From an uncultured Bacteroidota bacterium (lineage in GTDB: Bacteria > Bacteroidota > Bacteroidia > 2-12-FULL-35-15), in NCBI GenBank assembly GCA_903926385.1, contig CAIYIS010000081.1:62001-126000 (forward strand): 64,000 nucleotides of DNA, written 5' to 3'. The notes beneath the pieces are model-generated. The model was not told the origin of the DNA. It saw only the letters and a program-made list of their open reading frames with translations, and ran no database searches. Numbering within the stretch: the stretch's first letter is position 1; the number at the start of each line of letters is the position of its first letter. Below are positions 1 to 9,376 of the stretch, in pieces. Position numbers and translations under genes: made by a program.

Positions 1-2155
1 CAAGTACGATATCTCCAACTTGCAATGTTCCTGCTTCAACCAAAATTGTACTCACATAACCTCTTCCTTTATCCAACTCCGACTCAATAACTGTACCTGT
101 TGCATTCTTATTTGGATTAGCTTTCAGAGCTAGCATTTCAGCTTCAAGTAGAACTTTTTCAAGCAATACATCAATATTTAATCCTTTCTTTGCAGATATT
201 TCCTGACACTGAAATTTACCGCCCCATTCTTCTACCAAAATATTCATCTGAGATAATGCCTGACGTATATTATCAGGATTAGCTCCGGGTTTATCAATTT
301 TATTAATCGCAATAACTATAGGAACCCCTGCTGCCTGAGCGTGGTTAATAGCCTCCACTGTTTGAGGCATCACACTATCATCAGCAGCAACAACAATAAT
401 AGCGATGTCTGTAACTTGAGCTCCACGAGCACGCATAGCTGTAAAAGCTTCGTGTCCTGGTGTATCTAAGAAAGTAATTGTTTTTCCATTTTCAAGTGTT
501 ACATTGTATGCTCCAATGTGTTGAGTAATTCCCCCTGCCTCACCTGCAATAACATTGGCTTTACGAATATAATCCAGCAAAGATGTTTTCCCGTGGTCAA
601 CGTGACCCATTACCGTTACAATCGGAGATCTATCCACTAAGTCTTCCGGTTTATCGGCTTCTTCTCTTATCGCCTCCTGAACTTCCACACTAACAAATTC
701 AAGTTTGTATCCAAACTCTTCTGCCACTATCGAAAGTGTTTCAGCATCTAATCGCTGATTTATGGAAACAAACATACCCAAACTCATACATGTAGAAATG
801 ATTTCGTTCACTGGTACACTCATCATTTGCGCCAACTGATTAGCTGATACAAATTCTGTAACTTTAATTATCTTTTTTTCCGATTCCTGTAAATCTGCAG
901 CCTCCTGTATTCTTTCACTAACAGCTTCTCTCTTTGATTTACGATGTTTTGATGCTTTGGATTTACCCGCACCACTCAAACGAGCAAGGGTTTCTTTTAC
1001 CTGCTGCTGAATCTGATCAGGAGTCAATTCTACTTTCGCAGGGCGAACAAATTTTCCTCTTGGTGTATTAGCCGGAGTACTTGGATACTGTTTCCTAGGG
1101 GCATCATTTGCCGGTTTACCCGGAACAGGCCGGGCAGCAGGTGAACCTGTCTGGCCCGCTGCTGGGGCTCCCGAATTACTTTTTGGATCCCAATTATCAC
1201 CTAAAGTTCCACCTCCAAAATTTTTCTTTATCCGTTTACGTTTCTTTTTATCATTATTTGAAGCTCCGTGCGAAGAAGCAACTGGCTTTTTGCGTTCATC
1301 CTTAGTAGGAAGTTCAATCTTACCCATTATTTTAGGGCCTTCCAACTTCTCTATTTTGGTTTGATGATGTTCAATAACGGGTGGTAGTTCCACCACTAGA
1401 ACTACTGGAGGTATAACAACCTCTTCTTCTTTCTTCTTCTTTACTTCTATTTCTTGAACAGGTTCTTGTTCAACTTTCTTTTCCTCTTCTTTTTTTGATT
1501 TGCTCTTTGTTGCTTTGGCCGGTTTTTCAGCGCTTGATTCTGTTTCTTCTTTTTCTTTTTCCGCTTTCGTTCCCTTTTTAGGGGCTTTCTCCTCTCGTTG
1601 TTCTTTTAATTCAGTTTTAGATTTTTTATCCGGTCTGGTTTTAGAATTAATTTCATCCAAATTAATTTTGTCAACCACCTTAAATTTCAAATCCGATTTT
1701 CCTTCTACTTTAATAATGTCAACCTCAGGTTCTGCCTTTTTCTCTTCATCAGGTTCCAGTTTTGGCTCCGGTTTAGCCGGTTCGGCACTTTTCTTAACCG
1801 TTTTTTCGTTCGTTTTTTCTTTTTCTGCCGGAGTAACAATATTTACATTCTTAATAATAAGCTCTTCTTTCTCCTCTGGCTTTTGAGGTTCAGGTCGCTT
1901 CGAATCTTCTGCAAGCATTATGCTCTCTTTTTTCAATGCCTGAGAACTTGAAGTTACCTTTGCCGCCTCTTCACCTTTTTCTTTTTCCGATTTAAATTCT
2001 TTCGCAACCATAGCAACAAGCTCGGCTGAAATTTTAATATTCGGATTGCTTTCTACAGCATGCCCTTTCTTTTTAAGAAATTCAGTAATGGTTTGCACAC
2101 CTATACTGTATTCCTTAGCTAATTTACTTAATCGTTGTTCGGTGAATTCTGACAT
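1..2155 (-). CDS. infB: Translation initiation factor IF-2 (3' end beyond window)
   Basis: IF-2 is the GTPase that brings fMet-tRNA to the small ribosomal subunit. The reading frame stays open from ATG at 2155 to the left edge (718 codons), so the C-terminal domains are missing from the window. The N-terminus starts with an IF2_N-like segment ([16 protein letters not shown]) and is followed by about 350 residues of low-complexity Lys/Glu/Pro-rich linker, as usual for Bacteroidota. A second IF2_N-like helix bundle precedes the G domain. The G1 motif GHVDHGKT begins near residue 517, followed by DTPGHEAF (G3) and NKIDKP (G4). It is the last gene of the rimP-nusA-infB operon. Confidence 0.97.
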   Translation of the reverse strand, partial: MSEFTEQRLSKLAKEYSIGVQTITEFLKKKGHAVESNPNIKISAELVAMVAKEFKSEKEKGEEAAKVTSSSQALKKESIMLAEDSKRPEPQKPEEKEELIIKNVNIVTPAEKEKTNEKTVKKSAEPAKPEPKLEPDEEKKAEPEVDIIKVEGKSDLKFKVVDKINLDEINSKTRPDKKSKTELKEQREEKAPKKGTKAEKEKEETESSAEKPAKATKSKSKKEEEKKVEQEPVQEIEVKKKKEEEVVIPPVVLVVELPPVIEHHQTKIEKLEGPKIMGKIELPTKDERKKPVASSHGASNNDKKKRKRIKKNFGGGTLGDNWDPKSNSGAPAAGQTGSPAARPVPGKPANDAPRKQYPSTPANTPRGKFVRPAKVELTPDQIQQQVKETLARLSGAGKSKASKHRKSKREAVSERIQEAADLQESEKKIIKVTEFVSANQLAQMMSVPVNEIISTCMSLGMFVSINQRLDAETLSIVAEEFGYKLEFVSVEVQEAIREEADKPEDLVDRSPIVTVMGHVDHGKTSLLDYIRKANVIAGEAGGITQHIGAYNVTLENGKTITFLDTPGHEAFTAMRARGAQVTDIAIIVVAADDSVMPQTVEAINHAQAAGVPIVIAINKIDKPGANPDNIRQALSQMNILVEEWGGKFQCQEISAKKGLNIDVLLEKVLLEAEMLALKANPNKNATGTVIESELDKGRGYVSTILVEAGTLQVGDIVL

Positions 2156-2227
2156 ATATTTTTTTTATTATTATAAGTGAACAGTTTATTTAGTCAATAA
2201 AATTTGCAAAATTGAATTCTTTAATAA

Positions 2228-2255
2228 ACTATTCCCTACTTCTCTATTCCCTATT
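2228..2255. repeat. Imperfect heptad repeat in nusA-infB spacer
   Basis: The spacer holds CTATTCCCTA twice, 15 nt apart, with related CTACTTCT between, giving an approximate 7-8 nt period. It lies a few bases beyond the nusA stop codon. It is a weak member of the heptad-periodic spacers described under findings. Confidence 0.4.
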
Positions 2256-2261
2256 AACTGA

Positions 2262-3512
2262 TTATTCAAATTCTGATTGCAAAATTTGTTTTACTTCGTT
2301 CACAGTAATTTCTTCCAAATCGGTACGTTTTACGAGCTCTTCAGTTGTTAATTCTAAAACACTTTTCGCTGTATCACACCCTATGTTTTTTAATGCATCT
2401 AATATCCATCCTTCTATTTCGTCTGCAAATTCTTCCAAATCCACATCCTCCATATCAATATCAGTATCGCGATACACATCTATTTCATAACCGGTTAATT
2501 TGCCGGCTAATTTGATGTTATGCCCACCTTTACCTATTGCTAAGGAAACCTGATCTGGTTTTAAGAAAACTTCAGCATGCTTAGTTTCTTCATCAATTTT
2601 CACAGATGTTATTTTTGCCGGGCTTAGAGCACGGGATATAAAAAGAGATGGATTAGTTGTAAAGTTTATTACATCTATGTTCTCATTTCGCAATTCCCTT
2701 ACGATTCCATGAATACGGGAACCTTTCATTCCAACACATGCTCCAACTGGGTCAATCCTGTCGTCATAAGACTCCACAGCAACTTTTGCTCTTTCACCTG
2801 GTTCACGAACAATTTTCTTAATAGTGATTAAGCCATCAAACACCTCTGGAACTTCCAGTTCAAATAATCTTTCAAGAAAAATTGAAGAAGTACGTGAAAG
2901 AACAATTATTGGTGAATTGTTTTTCATTTCAACTCGCTGAACAACCGCTTTAATGGTATCACCCTTTTTGAAAAAATCTGAAGGTATTTGTTCCGTTTTT
3001 GGCAACATCAATTCATTTCCTTCATCATCCAGTATAAGCAGTTCCTTTTTCCAAATTTGATAAACCTCTCCAATCATTATTTCCCCAACCTTTTCCTTAT
3101 ATTTTTTGTATAAGTTATCTTTTTCCAACTCCAAAACTTTTGAAACAAGGTTTTGACGAACCGCCAATACCGCACGCCTTCCAAAATCTTCAAGTTTTAC
3201 CGGAGTAGTTATTTCCTCTCCTAATTCAAAATCTGCTTCTATTTTATGAGCTTCGGAAAGACTAATATGTTTACCAGGATCATAATCAAAACTGTCATCA
3301 GCAAATTCATCATCCACGATGGTTCTGTTATGGTAAATTTCCACATCACCACGGTCAGGATTAACAATTATATCGAAATTTTCATCTGATCCGTATTTTT
3401 TAAGAAGCATCCCTTTAAAAACATCAACAATGATGCTCATCAAGGTTGCCCGATCGATGTTTTTTACTTCTTTAAATTCCGAGAACGATTCAATTAAATT
3501 AATGGTTTCCAT
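2262..3512 (-). CDS. nusA: Transcription termination/antitermination factor NusA
   Basis: NusA binds RNA polymerase and nascent RNA and modulates pausing, termination and antitermination. The 416-residue product has the NusA N-terminal domain (residues 1 to about 130), an S1 domain (about 135-205) and two KH domains, seen as GACVGMKGSRIHGIVREL near 262 and VSLAIGKGGHNIKLAGKL near 325. A short acidic helix-hairpin tail (about 350-416) resembles the C-terminal region common in this phylum. It follows rimP by 12 nt and precedes infB, the classical operon order. The start at 3512 gives the family's usual N-terminus. Confidence 0.97.
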   Translation of the reverse strand: METINLIESFSEFKEVKNIDRATLMSIIVDVFKGMLLKKYGSDENFDIIVNPDRGDVEIYHNRTIVDDEFADDSFDYDPGKHISLSEAHKIEADFELGEEITTPVKLEDFGRRAVLAVRQNLVSKVLELEKDNLYKKYKEKVGEIMIGEVYQIWKKELLILDDEGNELMLPKTEQIPSDFFKKGDTIKAVVQRVEMKNNSPIIVLSRTSSIFLERLFELEVPEVFDGLITIKKIVREPGERAKVAVESYDDRIDPVGACVGMKGSRIHGIVRELRNENIDVINFTTNPSLFISRALSPAKITSVKIDEETKHAEVFLKPDQVSLAIGKGGHNIKLAGKLTGYEIDVYRDTDIDMEDVDLEEFADEIEGWILDALKNIGCDTAKSVLELTTEELVKRTDLEEITVNEVKQILQSEFE

Positions 3513-3524
3513 TTATTTTTCTTT

Positions 3525-3989
3525 TTAAAATGATAGTACTAGTTTTGTTTCTTTTATTTGATCTAAATTTATTTTTATTATACTCACTACTAATTTTTTT
3601 CCTTTGTTTTTTTCTCCTCTTTCTTTGGTTCTTGTTTCTAACTCTACTTGATCAGCCTTAATAGAGAGCAACTTTCCGGTCATTTTTTTTCCATCCTTGG
3701 TTACCAAATCAACTTGTTTCCCAATGTTTTTCTGATACTGCCTTGCTATTTTAAACGGTTCCGTTAACCCGGGCGACATAACATTCAATTCAAAATCTTC
3801 TATATCTCTATCCAAATTAGACTCAATATATCTGCTCAAAGCAATACAATCAACTATCGAAATACCTGCATCATTATCCAACAGAACGTTGATTTTGTTG
3901 CCGGGTTTAACAATTACATCAACAAGATAATTGGAACCTTCTGCCAATTTCACATCTGCTATTTGTCGTATTTTATCTGCTGAAATCAT
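3525..3989 (-). CDS. rimP: Ribosome maturation factor RimP
   Basis: RimP assists maturation of the 30S subunit. The protein is 154 residues from the ATG at 3989. An in-frame upstream Met at 4040 would add 17 residues that are encoded across a strong hairpin, so I reject that start. The family signature is seen in LLDNDAGISIVDCIALSRYI and in DFELNVMSPGLTEPF, with the C-terminal SH3-like barrel following. It is the first gene of the operon with nusA and infB. A predicted promoter lies about 70 nt upstream. Confidence 0.95.
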   Translation of the reverse strand: MISADKIRQIADVKLAEGSNYLVDVIVKPGNKINVLLDNDAGISIVDCIALSRYIESNLDRDIEDFELNVMSPGLTEPFKIARQYQKNIGKQVDLVTKDGKKMTGKLLSIKADQVELETRTKERGEKNKGKKLVVSIIKINLDQIKETKLVLSF

Positions 3990-4010
3990 ATCAAAATATT
4001 GGAAAAGAAA

Positions 4011-4030
4011 GAGGGGACTCTTGTCCCCTC
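4011..4030 (-). promoter_or_regulatory. Perfect hairpin in rimP leader
   Basis: GAGGGGAC and GTCCCCTC form a perfect 8-bp stem with a 4-nt loop. It lies between the predicted transcription start near 4050 and the rimP ATG, and is followed in the transcribed direction by a pyrimidine-rich stretch (TTTCTTTTCC). This could be an attenuator or a binding site in the mRNA leader; function is inference. Confidence 0.6.
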
Positions 4031-4057
4031 TGCTGTTCACTTTCCGTTTAATCGATG

Positions 4058-4089
4058 CAAAATTACATTAACTTCTGTAATTATCCAAA
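4058..4089 (-). promoter_or_regulatory. Predicted promoter of rimP-nusA-infB
   Basis: Read on the minus strand there is TTTG (4089-4086), a 20-nt spacer, and TAATTTTG (4065-4058). This matches the Bacteroidota consensus TTTG-N19-20-TAnnTTTG. The predicted transcription start is near 4050, leaving a leader of about 60 nt that includes the hairpin at 4011-4030. Confidence 0.7.
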
Positions 4090-4184
4090 TTTTTTGTTCA
4101 AAACTTTTTTTTATCAACATGCAACCTTTTATAAATATTTTGCATCTACCTAGTAGGGAGAAGCAGGTTAATGACTTTTATTTC

Positions 4185-4192
4185 TACCTTTG
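4185..4192 (+). promoter_or_regulatory. Predicted -7 promoter element (TACCTTTG)
   Basis: TACCTTTG matches the TAnnTTTG -7 consensus. It lies about 55 nt upstream of the small membrane-protein gene at 4248. No clear TTTG was seen at -33. Confidence 0.5.
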
Positions 4193-4247
4193 TCGAAGTT
4201 TTGTTGAAATCGGCATTAACACCAATATGATATTTAATATGAACATT

Positions 4248-4646
4248 ATGAAAACATTAGCAAAGTTATCTTTTCAAAGAACAAGCAAACGAGTATTGAA
4301 TTTTGTTTTGCTTTTAACTTCCTCCATGATTCTTTTTTCCTTTAATACCATGGCTCAGGACGGTCCAAGTATGGGGAATTTGAACAAAAACATTGATGCA
4401 GCTAAGGAAGAGATCTCCCATAGTGAGAAGATGCAATACTTGTATATGGGGCTAGGATTTGCTTTGGTAATTGCTATTGCTTGGTTTAGTACTAGTTTAG
4501 CTAAAAAGCGGAGAATAGCTGCAGATGCAGAAAGGGCGAAACGTAATCAGCATCTTAAACACTCATCACACGACCCTTACTTTAACCACCGTGCGCATCA
4601 TGGACATCACGGGCATGGACATCAAGATCAAAAAGTGAAAAAATAG
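4248..4646 (+). CDS. Small membrane protein with His-rich C-terminus
   Basis: I do not recognise the family. The product has about 132 residues from the ATG at 4248; an ATG at 4239 is also possible. It begins with a basic stretch and a hydrophobic segment (about 17-37) that looks like a signal peptide ending near MAQ. A single transmembrane helix follows (LYMGLGFALVIAIAWFS, about 66-82). The remaining tail is basic and then very rich in histidine (HHGHHGHGHQ), ending in Lys. The topology suggests an inner-membrane protein with a cytoplasmic basic/His tail, possibly metal binding. It is a single-gene unit divergent from rimP. Confidence 0.65.
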   Translation: MKTLAKLSFQRTSKRVLNFVLLLTSSMILFSFNTMAQDGPSMGNLNKNIDAAKEEISHSEKMQYLYMGLGFALVIAIAWFSTSLAKKRRIAADAERAKRNQHLKHSSHDPYFNHRAHHGHHGHGHQDQKVKK

Positions 4647-4658
4647 CACATTTTAGTT

Positions 4659-5165
4659 CTATTTTCTTTTATATAAAGGTATGGTGGAACAAGGTTCTCC
4701 GTACATTACACTTTTTACTACCGGCAAAAGTAAATATGTCAATTGAACATAAGCAGCCTTTGGAATTGGTAATTTTCCACATCCTTTAATAACTACTCTT
4801 GAATTTCTATAAAATTCCACATCTAATTTGGCAAGATTTTCTGCAAACAACACGATCTCCAACTCATCCAAACTTCCGAAGATAACTTTTTTTACTACCA
4901 GATTTAGTTGTATGGTGAGTAGCATGTATGCCCAGGTAGGTACTATGGCATCATTCGAACAAGTTAAAGCAACATACTTATCCTTATATTTATTCCAATC
5001 TTCATTTTTAATATATTCACGGAAGTCCTTTTCTCGTAATATCATCTCTTGAAAAAGATGATTTTTAATATCAAATAGAATACGTTCTCCAGAAGGGTAA
5101 AAATCTTCAAGGTTAATGGTAACAAGCCCACTCTCAGAAACTCTGTTTACTATTTCATTTTCCAT
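4659..5165 (-). CDS. DUF2480 family protein of the SUF operon
   Basis: This 168-residue soluble protein (start MENEIVNRV) matches the DUF2480 family, which occurs in Bacteroidota beside sufE and a DUF59 gene. Characteristic segments are NLEDFYPSGERILFDIK, ALTCSNDAIVPTWAYML and GCGKLPIPKAAYVQLT. The longer reading frame starting at 5222 overlaps the preceding gene by 55 nt and is unlikely; the ATG at 5165 leaves a 2-nt gap from that gene. Its biochemical role is unknown; context implies a link to Fe-S cluster metabolism. Confidence 0.85.
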   Translation of the reverse strand: MENEIVNRVSESGLVTINLEDFYPSGERILFDIKNHLFQEMILREKDFREYIKNEDWNKYKDKYVALTCSNDAIVPTWAYMLLTIQLNLVVKKVIFGSLDELEIVLFAENLAKLDVEFYRNSRVVIKGCGKLPIPKAAYVQLTYLLLPVVKSVMYGEPCSTIPLYKRK

Positions 5166-5167
5166 TT

Positions 5168-5497
5168 TTACATAAAACCTAATTCCACCTGAGCAACCTC
5201 GCTCATGAGGTCTTTGGTCCACATTGGCTCAAAAGTTAATTTGATTTTTGCAGATTGTATGCCCTCAATTTCTCTTAATTTCTGCTCTATTTCAGGAGGC
5301 AATGTTTCTGCTACAGGACAGGAAGGGGAAGTTAAGGTCATTGTAACATTTAGATTATTTTCCAAATCTAAATTTATTTCATAAATCAAACCCAACTCCC
5401 ATACATCTACAGGTATTTCAGGGTCATAACAGGTTTTTATAGTGTCTATTACTCGTTGCGTAAGTTCTGTATTACTCGTATTTATTATTGCCGGCAT
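5168..5497 (-). CDS. DUF59/MIP18 family Fe-S assembly protein (SufT-like)
   Basis: The 109-residue protein has the MIP18/DUF59 fold signature: DPEIPVDVWELGLIYEI near the N-terminus and the conserved TLTSPSCPVAETL motif carrying the reactive cysteine, followed by FEPMWTKDLMS. Family members take part in Fe-S cluster maturation or carriage. It sits between sufE and the DUF2480 gene in the same direction. Confidence 0.92.
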   Translation of the reverse strand: MPAIINTSNTELTQRVIDTIKTCYDPEIPVDVWELGLIYEINLDLENNLNVTMTLTSPSCPVAETLPPEIEQKLREIEGIQSAKIKLTFEPMWTKDLMSEVAQVELGFM

Positions 5498-5534
5498 TAT
5501 TTGTTATTCTTGTTTCTATTAATTTATTATTTGC

Positions 5535-5963
5535 TCAACTAACTGAATTTTTCGATTTATAAGCCAGCGCATCAAGTTTCATTTGTTTTATCATACTCAC
5601 CAATCCATTGCTGCGAGTGGGTGATAGATGTTGTGTTAGCCCTATCTTGTCGACAAAATCTAATTTGGCATTCAAAATATCATCAGGAGTGTGATTTGAA
5701 AGTACCCGAATCATGAGTGCTACCATACCTTTGGTAATTATTGCGTCACTATCAGCTGTAAAAATTATTTTACCATCCGCCAATTCCGAGTGAAGCCAAA
5801 CAGTACTTTGACACCCTTTTATTATTTTATCCTCCGTTCTATTTTTCTCAGCAAGTATCGGCAGTGATTTTCCCATATCTATAAGGAGCTCATATTTGCC
5901 CAACCATTCATCAAAAACCTCGAACTCTTCTATTATGTCCTGCTCTGTTTCCTCTATTGTCAT
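5535..5963 (-). CDS. sufE: Sulfur acceptor protein SufE
   Basis: SufE takes persulfide sulfur from SufS and passes it to the Fe-S scaffold. From the ATG at 5963 the product has 142 residues. The sulfur-accepting cysteine is in KIIKGCQSTVWL (Cys51). The start at 5963 leaves one base after the sufS stop codon, so translation is probably coupled. An upstream Met at 5993 lies inside sufS and is rejected. Confidence 0.94.
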   Translation of the reverse strand: MTIEETEQDIIEEFEVFDEWLGKYELLIDMGKSLPILAEKNRTEDKIIKGCQSTVWLHSELADGKIIFTADSDAIITKGMVALMIRVLSNHTPDDILNAKLDFVDKIGLTQHLSPTRSNGLVSMIKQMKLDALAYKSKNSVS

Positions 5964-5964
5964 T

Positions 5965-7212
5965 TTATTTAAGCATACTAATGGTTTTTTCAAGTCCTTT
6001 TATAAAAATATTTATTTCATCTTTCGTATTATAAAACGAGAACGAAACTCTAACCATTCCAGCCACTCCAAAGCGCTGCATCAATGGTTGAGTACAATGA
6101 TGCCCGGTTCTTACCGCAATTCCCAACTGGTCAAGGATAGTACCTATATCAAACGGATGCAATCTTTCTATAACAAAAGAAATTACCGCTACTTTGTGCA
6201 GAGCTGTTCCAATAATTTTTACTCCTTGTACTTTATTCAGTGCTTCTGTTGCGTATTTCAGAAGCTCATCTTCATACAATGAGATTTCTTTGAGTCCAAT
6301 TTCATTCAAATAATTTAGGGCTGCACCTAATCCTAGTCCACCTGAAATATGAGGTGTGCCGGCTTCAAATTTTAATGGCAAATCTGCAAACACTGTTTTT
6401 TCAAATGTTACTGTTTCTATCGTCCCACCACCCGTTTGATAGGGTGGCATAATCTTTAACAAACTTTCTTTCCCGTATAAAACGCCCACTCCAGTTGGTC
6501 CGTATATTTTATGTGCACTAAAGCAGTAAAAATCGCAATCAAGTTCTTGTACATCCACTGATGAGTGAGGCACAGACTGTGCACCATCAATCAACACAGG
6601 AATATTTTTTTCGTGAGCCAAATCGATTATTTCTTTTACAGGATTAATCGTGCCTAATACATTCGAAATGTGCGTCACAGCAACGATGCGTGTTTTATCG
6701 CTCAAGAGTTTTTTATACTCATCCATCACCAATTCTCCTTCATCACTTATTGGTATTACTTTCAACACGGCTCCTCGTTCTTTGCATAACTGCTGCCAAG
6801 GCAAAATATTCGAATGATGTTCCATGCATGAAATAATGATTTCATCTCCTTCAAAAATAAATTTTCTTCCAAATGAACTTGCAACAAGATTTATCGAATC
6901 GGTTGTGCCTTTGGTAAAAATTATTTCACGTGCATGCTTTGCATTTAGATGTTCCTGAACAATCGACCGTGCTTTTTCGTACTCTATTGTGATTTGTTGG
7001 CTTAGTGTGTGTACACCGCGATGAATGTTTGAATTTTGGTATTTGTAAAAAGCATCAATTGCATCTATTACTACTTGTGGCTTGTGAGCGGTAGATGCAC
7101 TGTCAAAATAAATAAGTGCTTTACCATTTACTTTTCTAGAAAGTATAGGAAAATCTTCACGAATTTTCTCAATCGGGAAATTCGTATTCGGTATGGTTTT
7201 ACTATTCGACAT
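5965..7212 (-). CDS. sufS: Cysteine desulfurase SufS
   Basis: SufS is the PLP enzyme that removes sulfur from cysteine for Fe-S assembly. The 415-residue length is typical of group II desulfurases. The PLP lysine is Lys235 in FSAHKIYGPTGVG, the His that stacks on PLP lies in CMEHHSN (about 130-134), and the catalytic cysteine is Cys373 in RTGHHCTQPLM. It leads the sufS-sufE-DUF59-DUF2480 operon. The sufB, sufC and sufD genes are not in this window. Confidence 0.96.
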   Translation of the reverse strand: MSNSKTIPNTNFPIEKIREDFPILSRKVNGKALIYFDSASTAHKPQVVIDAIDAFYKYQNSNIHRGVHTLSQQITIEYEKARSIVQEHLNAKHAREIIFTKGTTDSINLVASSFGRKFIFEGDEIIISCMEHHSNILPWQQLCKERGAVLKVIPISDEGELVMDEYKKLLSDKTRIVAVTHISNVLGTINPVKEIIDLAHEKNIPVLIDGAQSVPHSSVDVQELDCDFYCFSAHKIYGPTGVGVLYGKESLLKIMPPYQTGGGTIETVTFEKTVFADLPLKFEAGTPHISGGLGLGAALNYLNEIGLKEISLYEDELLKYATEALNKVQGVKIIGTALHKVAVISFVIERLHPFDIGTILDQLGIAVRTGHHCTQPLMQRFGVAGMVRVSFSFYNTKDEINIFIKGLEKTISMLK

Positions 7213-7223
7213 TTTTACGAGTG

Positions 7224-7231
7224 CAAAACTA
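7224..7231 (-). promoter_or_regulatory. Predicted -7 promoter element of sufS operon
   Basis: Minus strand TAGTTTTG matches TAnnTTTG. It ends 11 nt upstream of the sufS ATG at 7212, implying a leader of only a few nucleotides. Confidence 0.6.
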
Positions 7232-7470
7232 AGAATAATTCTAAATAAAAGCCTCTTCTGCTGAAAATAATGTGTTCTAAGATGAACCCAATTACTAATA
7301 ACTTGTTAAAACAGGAACATTTTTCATAAAGAGATTAAATAAGCTCAATGTATTTACAAATCAAATAATCTAAATAAAGGAGGTTTATAGACTATGCGTG
7401 TTAGTATGTAATTCACAAATTATGTCCCCAAAAAATGGCAACCAAAGATGCAATTCTTCCAAAAATTCAG

Positions 7471-9315
7471 CTAAACAAAAGCCTGCAAATCGTAGAGTTT
7501 TTTATAAGTATTGTTATTAGCCAATAAGGTGGTGTGCGTGCCTCGCTCTATTATTTCTCCTTTTTGCATTACTATTATTTCATCAGCATGCTGAATAGTA
7601 GAAAGGCGATGTGCAATAACAAGCGAAGTACGATTTTTCATCAGTTTGAACAATGCATCCTGCACTAATCTTTCGCTTTCTGTATCCAAAGCAGATGTTG
7701 CTTCATCCAAAATTAATATCGGAGGATTTTTAAGCACTGCCCTTGCTATACTGATGCGCTGACGCTGCCCTCCGCTCATTTTACTTCCTCTATCGCCTAT
7801 ATTGGTTTGATAACCATTTTGCATTTGAGAAATAAATTCGTGAGCATTAGCTATTTTGGCAGCTTCAATCACTTGCTCTTCTGTTACATTTTCAATCCCA
7901 AAAGCAATATTGTTATATACTGTATCGTTGAATAAAATAGATTCCTGAGTTACTATTCCCATAATAGCCCTCAAATCTTTTATCCGTGCTTGTTTAAGCG
8001 AAACCCCATCAATCAGTATGTCTCCTTCGGTAGTGTCATAAAAACGGGGAAGCATATCGGCCAAGGTTGTTTTTCCCGAACCCGATTGACCAACCAACGC
8101 AATAGTCTTTCCTTTCTCAATTTTTAAATTAATTTTATTTAGCACCCATCCTACTTCGCCTTCGCGGTAAGCAAACGAGACATCACGGTATTCTATTTCT
8201 TTTTCAAATTTGGTTACCGAAATTGGATTAGGTACATCTTTAATGGTTATTTCTGCATTAAGAATTTTATCTATCCTTTCGGCAGAAGCTAACCCAATTT
8301 GCACGCTATAATAAGCCGAGGTAAACGATTTGGCGGGTGTCAATATCTGATAAAACAAAGCAAGATAGGTAATGAATAGTGCCCCTTCCATGGTTTTATC
8401 TTCTATCACCATTGTTCCTCCTATATAAAGAATAGCCACCATAACGGTAACTCCTAAAAACTCACTCAATGGGGAAGCTAAATCGGCTTTACGAAACATT
8501 TTAATAGAAATGCCTGTATAAAGTTGGTTTTCGTCACGAAATTTATCGCTCACTTTTCGCTCCGCATTAAATCCTTTTATAATTCTTAATCCTCCAAGCG
8601 TTTCTTCCATTATAGAAAGTATCAACCCCATTTTCTCTTTCTGACTGGCTGACGAACGCTTCAAGCTTTTACCGATTATGGCTATCAAGCCAACTGTAAT
8701 GGGAAGTAGAGCAAGTGTAATTAACGTCAGTTTGGTACTGAGTGCAAACATCATTATCAAATACACCACTATATTCAACGGCTCTCGAAATATCATCTCG
8801 AGCGAAGCCATGATACTCCATTCAATAGCATTTACATCAGTTGTCATAAGCGACATAATATCGCCTTTACGCTCTTCCGAATAATAGGAAAGTGACAAAT
8901 CCATGGTCTTATTAAATATCTTGTTTCGCATATCGCGAACCACTCCATTGCGCACAGGCGAAAGAAAATACATGGCCAGGTAACGCGTTACATTTTTCAA
9001 AAAAATGGTAACAATGATGAATAAACAAATCCACACAAGAACAGATATTTTTCCGGCAGTAAAAGTTTGTTCAGCCAGGGTATAATTAATGGTATCTTGA
9101 ATTCCTGAGGCCGAAAAACTAAAGGCTGGTTTTCCTTTGGCAATGATTTCTTGCAGGTCATTATTATTACCCGAAAACAATATCTTTAAAAAAGGAAACA
9201 GCAGAACGATGGAAAACAGCGAAAACACTACCGAAAATATATTAAATACAATATTTAAAATGCCATATTTCCAATAGCCTTTTACGTAGCGAAGTACCCC
9301 GAAAAATTTTTTCAT
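7471..9315 (-). CDS. MsbA-like ABC exporter (fused membrane and ATPase domains)
   Basis: This 614-residue half-transporter has an ABC type-1 membrane domain with about six helices (residues about 15-340) and a C-terminal nucleotide-binding domain. Walker A GQSGSGKTT is near 410, the signature MSGGQRQRISIARA and the Walker B ILILDEATSALD follow. Homologues export lipid A, lipids or peptides; the substrate here is not determinable. The ATG at 9315 is chosen rather than 9330 because a -7 promoter element lies only 4 nt upstream, giving a predicted leaderless mRNA. It is divergent from rbfA. Confidence 0.9.
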   Translation of the reverse strand: MKKFFGVLRYVKGYWKYGILNIVFNIFSVVFSLFSIVLLFPFLKILFSGNNNDLQEIIAKGKPAFSFSASGIQDTINYTLAEQTFTAGKISVLVWICLFIIVTIFLKNVTRYLAMYFLSPVRNGVVRDMRNKIFNKTMDLSLSYYSEERKGDIMSLMTTDVNAIEWSIMASLEMIFREPLNIVVYLIMMFALSTKLTLITLALLPITVGLIAIIGKSLKRSSASQKEKMGLILSIMEETLGGLRIIKGFNAERKVSDKFRDENQLYTGISIKMFRKADLASPLSEFLGVTVMVAILYIGGTMVIEDKTMEGALFITYLALFYQILTPAKSFTSAYYSVQIGLASAERIDKILNAEITIKDVPNPISVTKFEKEIEYRDVSFAYREGEVGWVLNKINLKIEKGKTIALVGQSGSGKTTLADMLPRFYDTTEGDILIDGVSLKQARIKDLRAIMGIVTQESILFNDTVYNNIAFGIENVTEEQVIEAAKIANAHEFISQMQNGYQTNIGDRGSKMSGGQRQRISIARAVLKNPPILILDEATSALDTESERLVQDALFKLMKNRTSLVIAHRLSTIQHADEIIVMQKGEIIERGTHTTLLANNNTYKKLYDLQAFV

Positions 9316-9319
9316 TGCG

Positions 9320-9327
9320 CAAATATA
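9320..9327 (-). promoter_or_regulatory. -7 element for MsbA-like gene, leaderless
   Basis: Minus strand TATATTTG matches TAnnTTTG. Only CGCA separates it from the ATG at 9315, so transcription would begin at or next to the start codon. Confidence 0.6.
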
Positions 9328-9349
9328 CACTTTGCAGTTATTTAATTGC

Positions 9350-9357
9350 TAATTTTG
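9350..9357 (+). promoter_or_regulatory. Predicted -7 element for rbfA
   Basis: TAATTTTG matches TAnnTTTG and ends 19 nt before the rbfA ATG. It shares a compact divergent promoter region with the MsbA-like gene. Confidence 0.5.
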
Positions 9358-9376
9358 AATTTCTAAATATTTAAAA

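Noticed and set aside
1500-1886. 128-codon Ser/Phe-rich plus-strand frame
   Set aside because: It is antisense to the low-complexity Lys/Glu linker of infB.
3999-4247. N-terminal extension of the small membrane protein
   Set aside because: It would begin in the rimP gene region and pass through both promoters; the signal peptide begins at 4248.
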